A stretch of 64,000 bases of DNA from Mogibacterium sp. (GCA_017512365.1 JAFWGQ010000047.1:1-64000), one strand, 5' to 3'; positions 17,254 through 26,311 are shown, counted from the stretch's first letter. Numbers and translations are program-made. Notes: a model not told the origin generated them from the sequence alone.

Positions 17254-18264
17254 TTAGATGAGTGTTCCCATATACTTGAGCGTTCTGCAGAGCTGGCTGA
17301 CATAGCTCATCTCGTTGTCGTACCATGCCACTACTCTAACCTCGAAGATGTGAGTACCGCACTGCTGCGCAAGCGTCTGTGTAGCGTCGAAAAGCGAGCC
17401 GTAGCTCATTCCGATGACGTCGCTGGATACGATCTCTTCTTCGGTATATCCGTAGGACTCGGAGACAGCGTTCCTCATCGCCTCGTTGATTCCCTCAACG
17501 GATACTGTATCCGTCATGTCCTTGAGTGTAGCGTCAAGGATCGTGATGGAGCCCGATGGAACAGGAACTCTCTGAGCGGAACCGATCAGCTTGCCGTCGA
17601 GTTCAGGAATGACCAGTCCGATGGCCTTCGCAGCGCCTGTGCTGTTAGGAACGATGTTGATCGCGCCGGCCCTTGCTCTTCTGAGGTCGCCCTTCTTGTG
17701 CGGACCGTCAAGGATCATCTGGTCGCCTGTATAAGCGTGGATCGTAGTCATGAATCCTGTTCTGAGCTCTCTGTACTCAGCGAGCGCCTTTGCCATAGGA
17801 GCGAGGCAGTTCGTCGTGCAGGAAGCGCCGGATACGATGGTGTCTTCCTTCTTAAGAGTCTCATGGTTTGTTCCGTATACGATCGTAGGCAGATCGTTGC
17901 CCGCCGGTGCAGAGATGAGCACCTTCTTGGCGCCGGCATCGATATGAGCCTGCGATTTTGCCTTGGATGTATAGAAGCCTGTGCACTCGAGAACGACGTC
18001 GATGTCCAGCTCGCCCCAAGGGAGCTTGCTCGCGTCTGCCTCAGCATATACAGGGAACTTCTTTCCGTCAACGAGGATGCCGTCTTCAGCTTCTTCAACC
18101 TCTGCGTCGAATCTCTTCTGAACGCTGTCATTTCTGAGAAGATACGCAAGCATGTGAGGGCTTGTGAGGTCGTTGATCGCTACGATCTCGATATCATCTT
18201 CCTTGTAGAGCTTTCTGAACGAAAGTCTGCCGATACGTCCGAATCCGTTGATTGCTACTCTCAT
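17254..18264 (-). CDS. gap: Glyceraldehyde-3-phosphate dehydrogenase
   Basis: Phosphorylating GAPDH (336 aa), the glycolytic enzyme that oxidises glyceraldehyde 3-phosphate to 1,3-bisphosphoglycerate. It shows the Rossmann motif [14 protein letters not shown], the NAD-selecting Asp in AINDLT, the catalytic cysteine in [13 protein letters not shown] and histidine in [10 protein letters not shown], and the closing [17 protein letters not shown] is 7 bases before the start. It is a single-gene unit with a strong promoter (18323-18351) and its own terminator, as fits a highly expressed gene. Confidence 0.98.
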   Translation of the reverse strand: MRVAINGFGRIGRLSFRKLYKEDDIEIVAINDLTSPHMLAYLLRNDSVQKRFDAEVEEAEDGILVDGKKFPVYAEADASKLPWGELDIDVVLECTGFYTSKAKSQAHIDAGAKKVLISAPAGNDLPTIVYGTNHETLKKEDTIVSGASCTTNCLAPMAKALAEYRELRTGFMTTIHAYTGDQMILDGPHKKGDLRRARAGAINIVPNSTGAAKAIGLVIPELDGKLIGSAQRVPVPSGSITILDATLKDMTDTVSVEGINEAMRNAVSESYGYTEEEIVSSDVIGMSYGSLFDATQTLAQQCGTHIFEVRVVAWYDNEMSYVSQLCRTLKYMGTLI

Positions 18265-18322
18265 TATTATTCTCCTTCCGTGTTTTGCTATTACGGTTTA
18301 TTCTCTTTTATTTGCCTTTTCT

Positions 18323-18351
18323 AGTATATTCACCGGGGGATGAAATATCAA
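18323..18351 (-). promoter_or_regulatory. Promoter of gap
   Basis: TTGATA (18346-18351) and TATACT (18323-18328) on the minus strand have a 17-base spacer, placing the start about 50 bases before the gap ATG. Confidence 0.7.
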
Positions 18352-18387
18352 GCAAAAGCTTCTGAACATATGCTTAAGTGCATTTGG

Positions 18388-18612
18388 CTATTCACTCAGG
18401 TCGCTCCTGATCACCTTGCCTATGTTCCATACATAAGCGGCTTTCCTTGCCGCCTCTTTTCTTTCGGCGCCGCTGCTGTAGGCGAACTCTCCTGTCTGAG
18501 AGCCGCAGTCCATGCATGTCACTGTCCAGCACCAGCCGCTTCCGTCGTCCAGAAGGCCCGCGCCTCCGCAGTAAGGGCATTCCTGCAGTTCTATTTCGTC
18601 ATATATATCCAT
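18388..18612 (-). CDS. Small zinc-ribbon protein, Lar-like
   Basis: A 74-aa protein with two CxxC pairs: LQECPYCGGAGLL at residues 9-21 and TVTCMDCGSQTGEF near 33, followed by EAARKAAYVWN. This layout (zinc ribbon, then an Ala-rich helix containing a W-N pair) matches the Lar family named for restriction alleviation in Rac prophage; many chromosomal members have no proven role. A strong site GGAGGAGG lies 7 bases before the start. It sits between gap and mnmA and could be cotranscribed with mnmA, which ends 24 bases upstream. Confidence 0.72.
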   Translation of the reverse strand: MDIYDEIELQECPYCGGAGLLDDGSGWCWTVTCMDCGSQTGEFAYSSGAERKEAARKAAYVWNIGKVIRSDLSE

Positions 18613-18636
18613 TTTCAGTCCTCCTCCGGTATTTGC

Positions 18637-19701
18637 TTATTTTGATATCGTTCCTCCGCCCATCACTCTCATCAGGCTGTCGTAAAAGACCGCGGCCTGT
18701 CCCGGCGCGGGAGCTTTTACGGGCCCGGTGAACGATACACTGACGGCGTCTTCTCCTGTTCTTTCGATGACAGCAGGCACCGCCGGATGATGATACCTTA
18801 TCTTTACGAAAGCTTCAATGCTTTCGCCGTATCTGATGTCTTCCCTCGACATGAAGCTGAGATCCCTTACCGTGATCTCATCCTTCGTTACCGATGCTTC
18901 ATCACCGAGTATCACGGCGTCGCGTTCCGCGTCGATCTCCTTCACATAGGCCGGATAGCCCAGAGCTATGCCGAGGCCCTTCCGCTGTCCTACGGTATAG
19001 TTTATTATCCCCCTGTGCTTTCCCAGCACCCTGCCTTCCGTATCCAGGAAATCTCCCGGGGGCGGCAGCTTGCCGTCATAGTGAGAGCTTATGTATTCCG
19101 CGTAGCCTCCGTCGAGCACGAAGCATATCTCCTGGGAGTCGCGCTTGCCCGCGACATCGAGGCCCGCTTCACCGGCGATCCGTCTGACCTCGTCCTTTGA
19201 CAGATCCGCAAGCGGCATCAACGTGCGCGCAAGCTGCTCCTGGGTGAGCATGTACAGCATGTAGGTCTGATCCTTGGCGGCCTCTGAAGCCTGCTTTACC
19301 GTGTATCTCCCGTTTTCCGTCCTGACCACGCGAGCGTAATGACCGGTGGCTATGAATTCAGCATTCACCTCATCGGCAAACTTCAGCATGCGCTCCCACT
19401 TGACATATCTGTTGCAGGCGACGCATGGATTCGGCGTAAGTCCGTTCACATAGGCTCTCATGAACGGTTCCGTGACATGCTCGCTGAATTCAGGAAGGCT
19501 GTTGATATTGTAATACGGAATCTCAAGCTGCATGGCGGTCCTGCGGGCATCGGTAATGTCGCAGCAGCGGCTGTAGGCGCCGCTTCCCGCCTCCCATGTC
19601 CTCAGCGTGGCTCCTATTACATTATGTCCTTCCTTTTTCAGGAGATACGCGGCGACAGCGCTGTCAACGCCTCCCGAAAGTCCGACCACTACCCTGGCCA
19701 T
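18637..19701 (-). CDS. mnmA: tRNA 2-thiouridylase MnmA
   Basis: MnmA (354 aa) inserts sulfur at C2 of the wobble uridine in tRNA Lys, Glu and Gln. The PP-loop GLSGGVDSAVAAYLL is at residues 6-20; the catalytic pair is the Cys of PNPCVACNRYVKW and the Cys of DSQEICFVL. YVKEIDAERDAVILG marks the C-terminal barrel. The start was set at MARVVVG because AAGGAAGG lies upstream; the longer frame to 19782 has no site and crosses the terminator of the next gene. Confidence 0.95.
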   Translation of the reverse strand: MARVVVGLSGGVDSAVAAYLLKKEGHNVIGATLRTWEAGSGAYSRCCDITDARRTAMQLEIPYYNINSLPEFSEHVTEPFMRAYVNGLTPNPCVACNRYVKWERMLKFADEVNAEFIATGHYARVVRTENGRYTVKQASEAAKDQTYMLYMLTQEQLARTLMPLADLSKDEVRRIAGEAGLDVAGKRDSQEICFVLDGGYAEYISSHYDGKLPPPGDFLDTEGRVLGKHRGIINYTVGQRKGLGIALGYPAYVKEIDAERDAVILGDEASVTKDEITVRDLSFMSREDIRYGESIEAFVKIRYHHPAVPAVIERTGEDAVSVSFTGPVKAPAPGQAAVFYDSLMRVMGGGTISK

Positions 19702-19767
19702 ACCCCGTCCTTCCTTCTGTGCAGCTGCAACATTTGTATTGTACTCTAAAACAGACGATAAATGAAC

Positions 19768-19796
19768 ATAAAAAAAGCGCATCTGACCGACGCGCC
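19768..19796 (-). terminator. Terminator after the peptidoglycan-binding-repeat gene
   Basis: On the minus strand GCGCGTC/GATGCGC (19777-19794, one G-T pair, loop GGTCA) is followed by seven T residues. It lies 30 bases after the stop codon at 19825. Confidence 0.75.
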
Positions 19797-19824
19797 GTTT
19801 TACCGTGGATCGTAAAGTGTTTTC

Positions 19825-20307
19825 CTAGAATCCGAGCTGCTTGTTGCACCATGTCTGCCATGCGGATACTGTGACAGGTCCGAGACCTCCGTCCACCTCT
19901 ACTCCGAGGAACTCCTGCATCTTGGATGTGGTCTCTGTTCCCCAGTCTCCGTCTACTTTGGCTCCGACCTTTTTCTGGATGGCACTTATGGTCTCAGGTC
20001 CGAGGCCTCCGTCGATCGTGCAGCCCAGAAGGTACTGTGTGGTCGATGTCGTCGCAGGGCCCCATCCGCCGTCAACAACGAGTTTATACTTTTCGGCCTC
20101 GGCCTTCTTTGTGGCTTCGGCTACTTTCTTTTCTGCAGCCTTTTCTACAGCCTCAGCTGTCTTTATGGCGTTATCCCTGGCTTCCTTTGAAGCTTTTTCC
20201 ATGGCAGCCTTCTTTGCCGCAGCCTTTTCTGCTGCTTCCTTCTCGGCAGCTTTTACGTCTGCTGCGTCTTTTGCTGCGTCTTTTTTGATCTTATCGAATA
20301 AGCCCAT
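19825..20307 (-). CDS. Ala/Lys-rich coiled-coil protein with four peptidoglycan-binding-like repeats
   Basis: A 160-aa protein. Residues 1-75 begin MGLFDKIKKDAAKDAAD and form a long charged Ala/Lys/Glu helix likely to be a coiled coil. Residues 80-160 carry four short repeats of the form (V/I)DGGWGPxT...LG, seen as VDGGWGPATT, IDGGLGPETI, VDGDWGTETT and VDGGLGPVTV, like the wall-binding repeats of some clostridial phage lysins. There is no signal peptide or enzyme domain, so its site of action is unclear. The start at 20307 follows AGAGGTGAAACG. Own promoter (20363-20391), a 5'-UTR hairpin and a terminator make it a monocistronic unit. Confidence 0.75.
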   Translation of the reverse strand: MGLFDKIKKDAAKDAADVKAAEKEAAEKAAAKKAAMEKASKEARDNAIKTAEAVEKAAEKKVAEATKKAEAEKYKLVVDGGWGPATTSTTQYLLGCTIDGGLGPETISAIQKKVGAKVDGDWGTETTSKMQEFLGVEVDGGLGPVTVSAWQTWCNKQLGF

Positions 20308-20327
20308 CGTTTCACCTCTTTCTTTAT

Positions 20328-20344
20328 GCCGCTGTACAAGCGGC
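20328..20344 (-). other. 5'-UTR hairpin GCCGCT/AGCGGC
   Basis: A perfect 6-bp stem with a 5-base loop lies in the leader between the promoter at 20363-20391 and the start codon at 20307. It could stabilise the mRNA; no regulator can be named. Confidence 0.4.
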
Positions 20345-20362
20345 TCAAAAACCTGCACTTAT

Positions 20363-20391
20363 ATTTTATTCGCAGAGGGCCCGCAGGTCAA
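20363..20391 (-). promoter_or_regulatory. Promoter of the peptidoglycan-binding-repeat gene
   Basis: TTGACC (20386-20391) and TAAAAT (20363-20368) on the minus strand are separated by 17 bases, a near-consensus promoter. Confidence 0.7.
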
Positions 20392-20400
20392 CTTCTATGA

Positions 20401-21456
20401 TCATTTCTCATTCCTGCAGGCTCTGAGCTGCATGACAAAATTGATGATTATGAGCACTATGAAGACTATGCCAGCATAGCCCTGCGCCGGATAGAGGAAT
20501 TCGACCAGCCTTTTGAATCCGCTGAGGCCCAGCAGAAAACCCGCCGCTGCTCCGGCAATGATGATGATCCTCTTTGCCTTTCCCGGCCTGAGCTTTGTGC
20601 TGAATCCGTAATATGTGCTCGCTCCGGTCGAATACACTGCGCCGTAGAGTATCACGGCGTAGACCGCGTTGAGCACAGGCGATATCCTCGCCGAAAAGCC
20701 CAGCATGGGAAGATCGAGCCGAGCCGAAAACGCCATGTCCGAAAGAAGAGCCCTGAGCAGCAGTATCGTCAGAAGGCCCAGGCACAGCGTTCCGGCCGCC
20801 GCACCCGCGTACGCGTTCCTTCCGTCTTTTGCGTTGACAGCTGAGCTGCCTGCCATCGTTATCATCCCGATCGTATTGTACGCCATGAACACCAGCGCCG
20901 ACACCGGCCAGTTCGGAGACATCCTGCCCGGCCGGTATCCCGTCACAGCTCCGCTCTGCCCGAAACCGGCTCTTATCGTAAGGATTATGGTCAGGACTCC
21001 GACAGCAAAGAGGACCGGCACCATGAACCGGAACACCTTCGATACCCTGCCGAAGTCGCCGAGAACGGTAATGACGCACAAAACGGCTATGATCAGACCT
21101 CCGACGGCCCTGCTGACTCCGAACTGCTGGTTCAGAAGCGACCCGCCCGCGGCGGTCATGGCGATTATCATCGAATAATATATCGCAGCGAGCACCCATC
21201 CCAGGATACCTTCTGTCACTTCATTGTCAAAAGGCGAGATCAGCTTCCCCAGGTCGGATGTCCCCTTGCTCCTGGCGATATATGTCAGCATGCATGCGAT
21301 AATGACAAAGCAAAGAGTGCTCGCAGCAGCTCCGAGATAGCCCTTTCGTCCGAATACTCCGAAGAACTGCCAGCACTCCCGTCCGGACGCGAAGCCCGCG
21401 CCCATTATGACCCCTATGTACAGTGTCGTTATTTCAGGCCAGCTGAGTTTTTTCAT
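20401..21456 (-). CDS. YkvI-like membrane transporter
   Basis: Predicted transporter of 351 aa with about ten membrane helices. The first helix carries TTLYIGVIMGAGFASGRE, the mark of the YkvI family within the APC-like fold; the substrate is unknown, possibly an amino acid. Later segments include VGGLIIAVLCVITVLGDFG and the charged end LRPGKAKRIIIIAG. The start is placed at MKKLSWPE, four bases after the stop of the lipase gene; the longer frame overlaps that gene. It is the last gene of the pyrB-pyrI-lipase-ykvI run. Confidence 0.78.
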   Translation of the reverse strand: MKKLSWPEITTLYIGVIMGAGFASGRECWQFFGVFGRKGYLGAAASTLCFVIIACMLTYIARSKGTSDLGKLISPFDNEVTEGILGWVLAAIYYSMIIAMTAAGGSLLNQQFGVSRAVGGLIIAVLCVITVLGDFGRVSKVFRFMVPVLFAVGVLTIILTIRAGFGQSGAVTGYRPGRMSPNWPVSALVFMAYNTIGMITMAGSSAVNAKDGRNAYAGAAAGTLCLGLLTILLLRALLSDMAFSARLDLPMLGFSARISPVLNAVYAVILYGAVYSTGASTYYGFSTKLRPGKAKRIIIIAGAAAGFLLGLSGFKRLVEFLYPAQGYAGIVFIVLIIINFVMQLRACRNEK

Positions 21457-21460
21457 CCGG

Positions 21461-22909
21461 TCACTTCGGTTCCGGCGCCAGCAGCTTGAGTCTCGCGACA
21501 AGCGTATCGAACTGATGCGAATATGTCAGGTCGTCACTGTATCCCGCCACATCCGTCAGAAGGTCGTACGAAGGCTCGCTGCCTCCCTCCGGGAATTCTA
21601 TGAGGACAGGCGCGGCAAGGCAGAGTATGGTATAAAGCTCCTCTTCCGTAAGCTGTCCCGCTGATCCTGTTTCCTGCATGACCTTGTAAAGTCCTTCGGC
21701 AGCCGTCCAGTATTCTGCGGACGGATCCCTGCCGGCGTTCGCCAGCTTTGATCCCTCAGCGAGATGCGAAGCCGAATCCATCACATCATCCTTCCTGCTC
21801 ATGAGTTTGCTGAGCGGGGAATCCCCCGGCTCTCCGCTGCCGGAGAACACGAAATCCATGAGCCTGACAAGAGAATCCTGATATGTATATGTGATCTCGT
21901 GTACCGTACCGTCTGCCGCTGTGACCTTGTCGGTCCTTGTCTTTGAATAATCGGCGCGCGACGGTATGGCGGCAGTGATGTTGGCGGCCAGCCTGTCCGC
22001 ATCTTTCTGTACCACTATCCTCATCTTGTGGTCGGCGGCGTCACTTCCCAGAGCCCTGAGCTCATCGGCAAGTCCCTCATCACGCTTTTTGTCCGTGAGT
22101 TCATGCGTATCTCCGTATCGCGTCATGCCCCAGCCCGGTATCATGGTGACGAAATCATCGCTGCAGAGATAATTATGTATGTACTTGTAACCGCCGCTGC
22201 CCGCGTTCTCCTCATCGACCGTCGCGGGAGCCTCGAAAGTATACGCGAATACGCCCGCGTTTTTGTCACCGAGTTTTTCCGGAAGATGCGCGGCCAGCAC
22301 ATTGGCGATGGCTCCGCCCCTGCTCTGCCCGGTGATCCAGTATTTCACCTTGTCTCCGGTGCCCAGATCGGCTATGCCGTCTATCATCCTGTCGACCGCT
22401 TTCGCGTAGGCATAGTGTTCTCCCTCGCTGATGTCGCCGTTGACCGTGAAGTTCTGCTTCCATCCCTTGTTTTTGACGGACATGTCAGGAGATGAGCTCT
22501 GCACAGCTACAGCGACGAGAGAGGTACCGTCATCCAGGGTCTTGCGTCCCCAGATGTAATTGAAGTCATCCGGATCGGTACTGGCAAAATCGCTGGATCC
22601 GGTTTCTTCGAAGCCCATGCTTTTAAGGAACGCCGCTCCTGTCCCGTTCTCATCGCCGGTCACGGCGGACGCGGTCAGCTGCATCGAAGCCAGAGCGAGC
22701 TCTTCGTTGTCCTTTTCGGGTCTGTCCGAGAACCAGTCGTCCGAATAGTAATATGTGTCCTTTATGATCTTTTCATCCTTGCTGTAAGTGGAATACCAGT
22801 CCACATCGCCCGTAGTATATGTATACGAGCCTCCGCAGGCGCAAAGCAGCGCTGATGCCAGGAGAGCAGCGCATGCCGCGGACAGTTTTTTTTTCATGCT
22901 TCCCTTCAT
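21461..22909 (-). CDS. Secreted lipoprotein with a class 3 lipase-type alpha/beta hydrolase domain
   Basis: A 482-aa surface lipoprotein. The N-terminus has basic residues, a hydrophobic core and a lipobox ending in LLCAC. The middle contains the nucleophile elbow WITGQSRGGAIANVLAA near residue 195 with the serine of GQSRG, as in class 3 (Rhizomucor-type) lipases, and SDDFVTMIPGWGMTRYG, which is the usual region of the catalytic Asp. It probably cleaves lipids or esters outside the cell. GGGGGAG precedes the chosen ATG; ATG at 22897 is an alternative. It follows pyrI within 20 bases. Confidence 0.78.
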   Translation of the reverse strand: MKGSMKKKLSAACAALLASALLCACGGSYTYTTGDVDWYSTYSKDEKIIKDTYYYSDDWFSDRPEKDNEELALASMQLTASAVTGDENGTGAAFLKSMGFEETGSSDFASTDPDDFNYIWGRKTLDDGTSLVAVAVQSSSPDMSVKNKGWKQNFTVNGDISEGEHYAYAKAVDRMIDGIADLGTGDKVKYWITGQSRGGAIANVLAAHLPEKLGDKNAGVFAYTFEAPATVDEENAGSGGYKYIHNYLCSDDFVTMIPGWGMTRYGDTHELTDKKRDEGLADELRALGSDAADHKMRIVVQKDADRLAANITAAIPSRADYSKTRTDKVTAADGTVHEITYTYQDSLVRLMDFVFSGSGEPGDSPLSKLMSRKDDVMDSASHLAEGSKLANAGRDPSAEYWTAAEGLYKVMQETGSAGQLTEEELYTILCLAAPVLIEFPEGGSEPSYDLLTDVAGYSDDLTYSHQFDTLVARLKLLAPEPK

Positions 22910-22929
22910 CTCTGTCTCTCTCCCCCGTG

Positions 22930-23349
22930 TCAATCGGTATATTCCGCGTCACAGTAAACGCATCTGTATCTTGCGTTCTCTCTGTCTGCCAGTCTGAACC
23001 TGTGCTCGATGCCCTGCTCGACCGAAGTGATGCACCTCGGGTTGCGGCATCTGATAACATCCGTCAGAGTCTCCGGCAGCTCGAGATGTATCTTTTCGAG
23101 CAGTCTGCCGTTCCTTATCCTGTTGACGGTTATGTTCGGATCCATGTAGCCCAGAGACTCGCAGTCGATCGGGATGTCTCCGTCTATCTTTATTATGTCC
23201 TTCTTGCCGTATTTCGTGCTGTCTGCGCGCTGTATGATGGCGACCGTGCATTCAGCCTGGTCGAGCTTGAGGAAGCTGTAGATCGCAAGGCCCTTGCCTG
23301 CTTCTATATGATCGAGCATGTAGCCCGTGTTTACTCCGTCTATGTTCAT
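22930..23349 (-). CDS. pyrI: Aspartate carbamoyltransferase regulatory chain
   Basis: PyrI (139 aa) binds CTP/ATP and links PyrB trimers into the allosteric holoenzyme. The N-terminal effector fold includes LDHIEAGKGLAIYSFLKL, and the C-terminal zinc domain has four cysteines as CRNPRC and CVYC. AGAGGAGG lies 6 bases upstream of the start. The gene directly follows pyrB with a 12-base gap. Confidence 0.95.
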   Translation of the reverse strand: MNIDGVNTGYMLDHIEAGKGLAIYSFLKLDQAECTVAIIQRADSTKYGKKDIIKIDGDIPIDCESLGYMDPNITVNRIRNGRLLEKIHLELPETLTDVIRCRNPRCITSVEQGIEHRFRLADRENARYRCVYCDAEYTD

Positions 23350-23361
23350 GCCTTCCCTCCT

Positions 23362-24282
23362 CTATTTGATACCCAGCAGATACAGTATGAGCGCCATCCT
23401 GATGTACTTGCCCATCAGAGCCTGATAGAAGTAGCAGGCCCGCGGGTCCTCGTCCACGTCCCTTGCTATCTCGTTCACTCTCGGCAGAGGATGCAGGACC
23501 GCAAGAGTCTCCTTCGCTGGTCCGAGCATTTTGCGCGTGAGTATGAAGCTGTCCTTGAGTCTTACATAGTCCTCTTCGTTGAAGAACCTTTCCTTCTGGA
23601 CCCTGGTCATGTACAGGATGTCCAGCTCCGGGATCGCCTCTTCGAGAGATCTTACCTCTTTCCATTCGACACCGGCTCTTTCAAGAGTCTCCTTGATGTA
23701 ATCCGGCAGTTCGAGTTCTTCAGGAGATATCATCACATATCTTACATCGTCATATCTGAGCAATGCGTCTATCAGAGAATGCACGGTGCGCCCGAACTTG
23801 AGGTCTCCGCACAGACCTATGGTATATCCGCCCAGGCGCCCCATCTTCCTGTGAATGGTCATGAGATCGGTCAGCGTCTGTGTCGGGTGGAAATGTCCGC
23901 CGTCTCCCGCATTTATAACAGGCACGCTCGAGTACTGCGCACCGACATAAGGGGCGCCTTCCTTCGGATGCCTCATGGCTATGATATCGGCGTAGCAGCT
24001 CGCCATCACGATGGTATCGGAGACGCTCTCTCCCTTTGCGGTCGAACTCGAAGCAGCCTGATCGAAGCCCAGCACATTGCCGCCGAGTCCCATCATCGCT
24101 GCAGTGAACGACAGCCTGGTTCTGGTGCTGGGCTCAAAGAACAGAGTAGCCAGTATCTTATGAGTGCATATGTCCTGATACTTTTCGGGATCAGCTATTA
24201 TGTCATCTGCCGTTTCGATAAGATGGTCGATCTCGGCAGCAGACAGGTCAGTGATATTGATCAGGTTCCTGATTTTTTCCAT
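23362..24282 (-). CDS. pyrB: Aspartate carbamoyltransferase catalytic chain
   Basis: PyrB (306 aa) condenses carbamoyl phosphate and aspartate, the first committed step of pyrimidine synthesis. The carbamoyl-phosphate motif [12 protein letters not shown] is at residues 51-62, the 80s loop reads [12 protein letters not shown], and [11 protein letters not shown] is the aspartate-domain motif. Its partner pyrI follows. No PyrR-binding attenuator was recognised in the 139-base upstream region shared with the divergent c-di-GMP gene; control may be mostly allosteric. Confidence 0.97.
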   Translation of the reverse strand: MEKIRNLINITDLSAAEIDHLIETADDIIADPEKYQDICTHKILATLFFEPSTRTRLSFTAAMMGLGGNVLGFDQAASSSTAKGESVSDTIVMASCYADIIAMRHPKEGAPYVGAQYSSVPVINAGDGGHFHPTQTLTDLMTIHRKMGRLGGYTIGLCGDLKFGRTVHSLIDALLRYDDVRYVMISPEELELPDYIKETLERAGVEWKEVRSLEEAIPELDILYMTRVQKERFFNEEDYVRLKDSFILTRKMLGPAKETLAVLHPLPRVNEIARDVDEDPRACYFYQALMGKYIRMALILYLLGIK

Positions 24283-24363
24283 CCCGTTCCTCCTCGTTGC
24301 GTTCTGTTTTCCTTTCCTGTCAAGTATAACACGGTATCTGCTTCAGAGCCTTGTTTTTTATGC

Positions 24364-24369
24364 TATAAT
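24364..24369 (+). promoter_or_regulatory. Extended -10 promoter of the GGDEF-EAL gene
   Basis: TGCTATAAT forms an extended -10 element 53 bases before the start codon on the plus strand. No good -35 is seen at the usual distance. Confidence 0.5.
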
Positions 24370-24421
24370 CTTTCTGGTGCGATTTGCGCCTATCCTGATA
24401 CGGAGGCATTCAATAAGCTTT

Positions 24422-26098
24422 ATGAACAGAACCGAATTCACTGTCGATGAGATGAAAACTCATCTTGATCAGCTGTCAGGCACATATGACCTGGCGCGTG
24501 TGGTCGATCCGATCGAGTGCAGGATACTCGAGCTGCACGACGACGGCAGCATCAGCATGAACAAAAAGTGCTACGGTATCTGGAACGCCGACCGGAAATG
24601 CGTCAACTGCACGAGCTCGATGGCATGCCGCACCGGATGTCATCAGGAAAAGACCGAGCAGTTCGACAACAGGATCTTCGATATACAGTCCGATCCCGTA
24701 ACGCTCATGATGCAGAACGGAGAAGCCTTCCCCGCCGTCATGGAGCTCGTCAGTATCCGGAAGGAAGGATCGTCCGATCCTTCCGCAAACGACAGAGAAG
24801 CCGAGAACCGCGGTCACAGCGCGGCAGAATTCCTGGCTTTGCATGACCATCTCACGAAAGTGCTCAGCGCAGGGCCTTTCTACGAAAAGGCACGCGAGCT
24901 GCTTGATGAAAAGCCGGAGCTTTCGTGGGTCATGATAAGCGCGGACATCATGAGCTTCCGTCTTATCAACACCCTCTTCGGCGTCACGAAAGGCAACGAG
25001 GTCCTCGTGACGACAGCGGCCGGGCTGGACGGGATCGCGTCAGGATCGGGCGGGATATGCGGCAGACTCGGCGGAGACCAGTTCGCCATGCTCATTCCCG
25101 AATCGGCGTACTCATCCTCCGCACTGGAGGATATAGCGGAGGAGCTTTACGGATCTTTCAGCAGCGGCATATTCACCTTCTGCGTGCACTTCGGGATATA
25201 CAGCATAGATGATCCGTCATTACCTGTCTCCGTGATGTACGGACGCGCCAATTCCGCCCTGCGCACCATACGAGATGACATCACGAGGATCACCGCATGC
25301 TACGATGACGAGATGCTGCGCAGGACCCTCTTCGAACAGGAGATCATAAGCGGATTCGAAGACGCCCTCGGCAGCGGACAGTTCAGGATGTATCTCCAGC
25401 CTCTGGTAAGCGACAGCGGCAGGATCTTCGGAGCGGAAGCTCTCGCGAGATGGATCCGGGAGGACGGCAGCGTAGTCATGCCCGGAGAATTCATAGAGAC
25501 TCTTGAAAACGCCGGTCTGATACACCAGCTTGACAGGCACATCTGGGAGCTCGCCGTAAAGCAGCTCAGGGAATGGCAGGGCACATCAATGGAGGACATG
25601 ACCATTTCCGTAAACATGTCCGCGAAGGATTTTTACAACATGGATATATATGATGTGCTAACGGAGCTTATCGAAAGATACGATGTGGACAGCAGCAGGC
25701 TGAGGCTTGAGATAACCGAAACGGCTCTGCTCGAAGAGCCTGAAAAAAGCGGCATGATCGTCTCCGACCTGCAAAACAGAGGCTTTATCGTAGAGATAGA
25801 CGACTTCGGCAAAGGGCATTCGTCTCTGAGCCTTCTGAAGAACATACAGGCTGATGTGCTCAAGATAGATATGAGCCTTCTGAACGAGATAGAGTCGGAT
25901 CACCGGAGCCGCATAATCCTCGGTTCCGTGATAGACATGGCAGGCCGTCTGGGAATGGAAGTCATTTCGGAAGGCATCGAGACCGTACATCAGCTCGAAT
26001 CTCTCAGATCGATGGGCTGCAGCAATTTCCAGGGGTTCTATTTTTCACCTCCTGTACCTGTCGGGGAATTCGAAAAGCAATGCCTGAATGCTGTGTGA
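24422..26098 (+). CDS. Cys-rich PAS-GGDEF-EAL cyclic-di-GMP protein
   Basis: A 558-aa cytosolic signalling protein. Residues 1-120 look like a PAS-type sensor with a cysteine cluster (CYGIWNADRKCVNC and ACRTGC), suggesting metal or redox sensing. Residues about 150-290 are a GGDEF domain with a changed signature, RLGGDQF instead of GGDEF, so cyclase activity is doubtful. Residues about 310-550 are an EAL domain with all expected catalytic residues: AEALARW, SVNMSAKDF, EITET, IDDFGKGHSSL, LKIDMSLL, EGIET and QGFYFSPPV. The likely net role is c-di-GMP hydrolysis. GGAGG lies unusually far (15 bases) from the ATG. Confidence 0.88.
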   Translation: MNRTEFTVDEMKTHLDQLSGTYDLARVVDPIECRILELHDDGSISMNKKCYGIWNADRKCVNCTSSMACRTGCHQEKTEQFDNRIFDIQSDPVTLMMQNGEAFPAVMELVSIRKEGSSDPSANDREAENRGHSAAEFLALHDHLTKVLSAGPFYEKARELLDEKPELSWVMISADIMSFRLINTLFGVTKGNEVLVTTAAGLDGIASGSGGICGRLGGDQFAMLIPESAYSSSALEDIAEELYGSFSSGIFTFCVHFGIYSIDDPSLPVSVMYGRANSALRTIRDDITRITACYDDEMLRRTLFEQEIISGFEDALGSGQFRMYLQPLVSDSGRIFGAEALARWIREDGSVVMPGEFIETLENAGLIHQLDRHIWELAVKQLREWQGTSMEDMTISVNMSAKDFYNMDIYDVLTELIERYDVDSSRLRLEITETALLEEPEKSGMIVSDLQNRGFIVEIDDFGKGHSSLSLLKNIQADVLKIDMSLLNEIESDHRSRIILGSVIDMAGRLGMEVISEGIETVHQLESLRSMGCSNFQGFYFSPPVPVGEFEKQCLNAV

Positions 26099-26108
26099 CA
26101 TTTTAAAA

Positions 26109-26142
26109 GGACAGGGTCGTTCACGATGAAACGACCCTGTCC
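26109..26142. terminator. Strong hairpin terminator between convergent units
   Basis: A perfect 13-bp stem, GGACAGGGTCGTT (26109-26121) with AACGACCCTGTCC (26130-26142), lies 10 bases after the GGDEF-EAL stop. A TTTTAAAA tail follows on the minus strand; the plus-strand tail is weaker. It probably ends both converging transcripts. Confidence 0.75.
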
Positions 26143-26148
26143 GTTATC

Positions 26149-26286
26149 TTATTCTCCTCTGACCTTACCTTTTATGTTCCACTTGTTTTCGTACATCAGC
26201 TTGTCTGCCCTTCGCACCAGCGCAAGCATCAATGCCACCTGGACGACGATGCTGATTTTTCTGTTGTCCCTGTTCTCATGTCCCAT
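26149..26286 (-). pseudogene. Short open frame resembling the C-terminal tail of a GGDEF domain
   Basis: A 45-codon frame begins MGHENRDNRKISIVVQ and ends ALVRRADKLMYENKWNIKGK. The last part matches the closing helix of GGDEF domains (A-D-x-L-M-Y-E-N-K), but the catalytic part is missing and no ribosome binding site precedes the ATG. It is most simply a remnant of a diguanylate cyclase gene, or a short tail left by deletion between the aminopeptidase gene and the terminator. Confidence 0.4.
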
Positions 26287-26311
26287 TGTGTGGTTTTACC
26301 ATTGATAAGTG

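Noticed and set aside
22819..24450. A 543-codon plus-strand open frame
   Set aside because: Antisense to pyrB and pyrI, with no family resemblance and no ribosome site.
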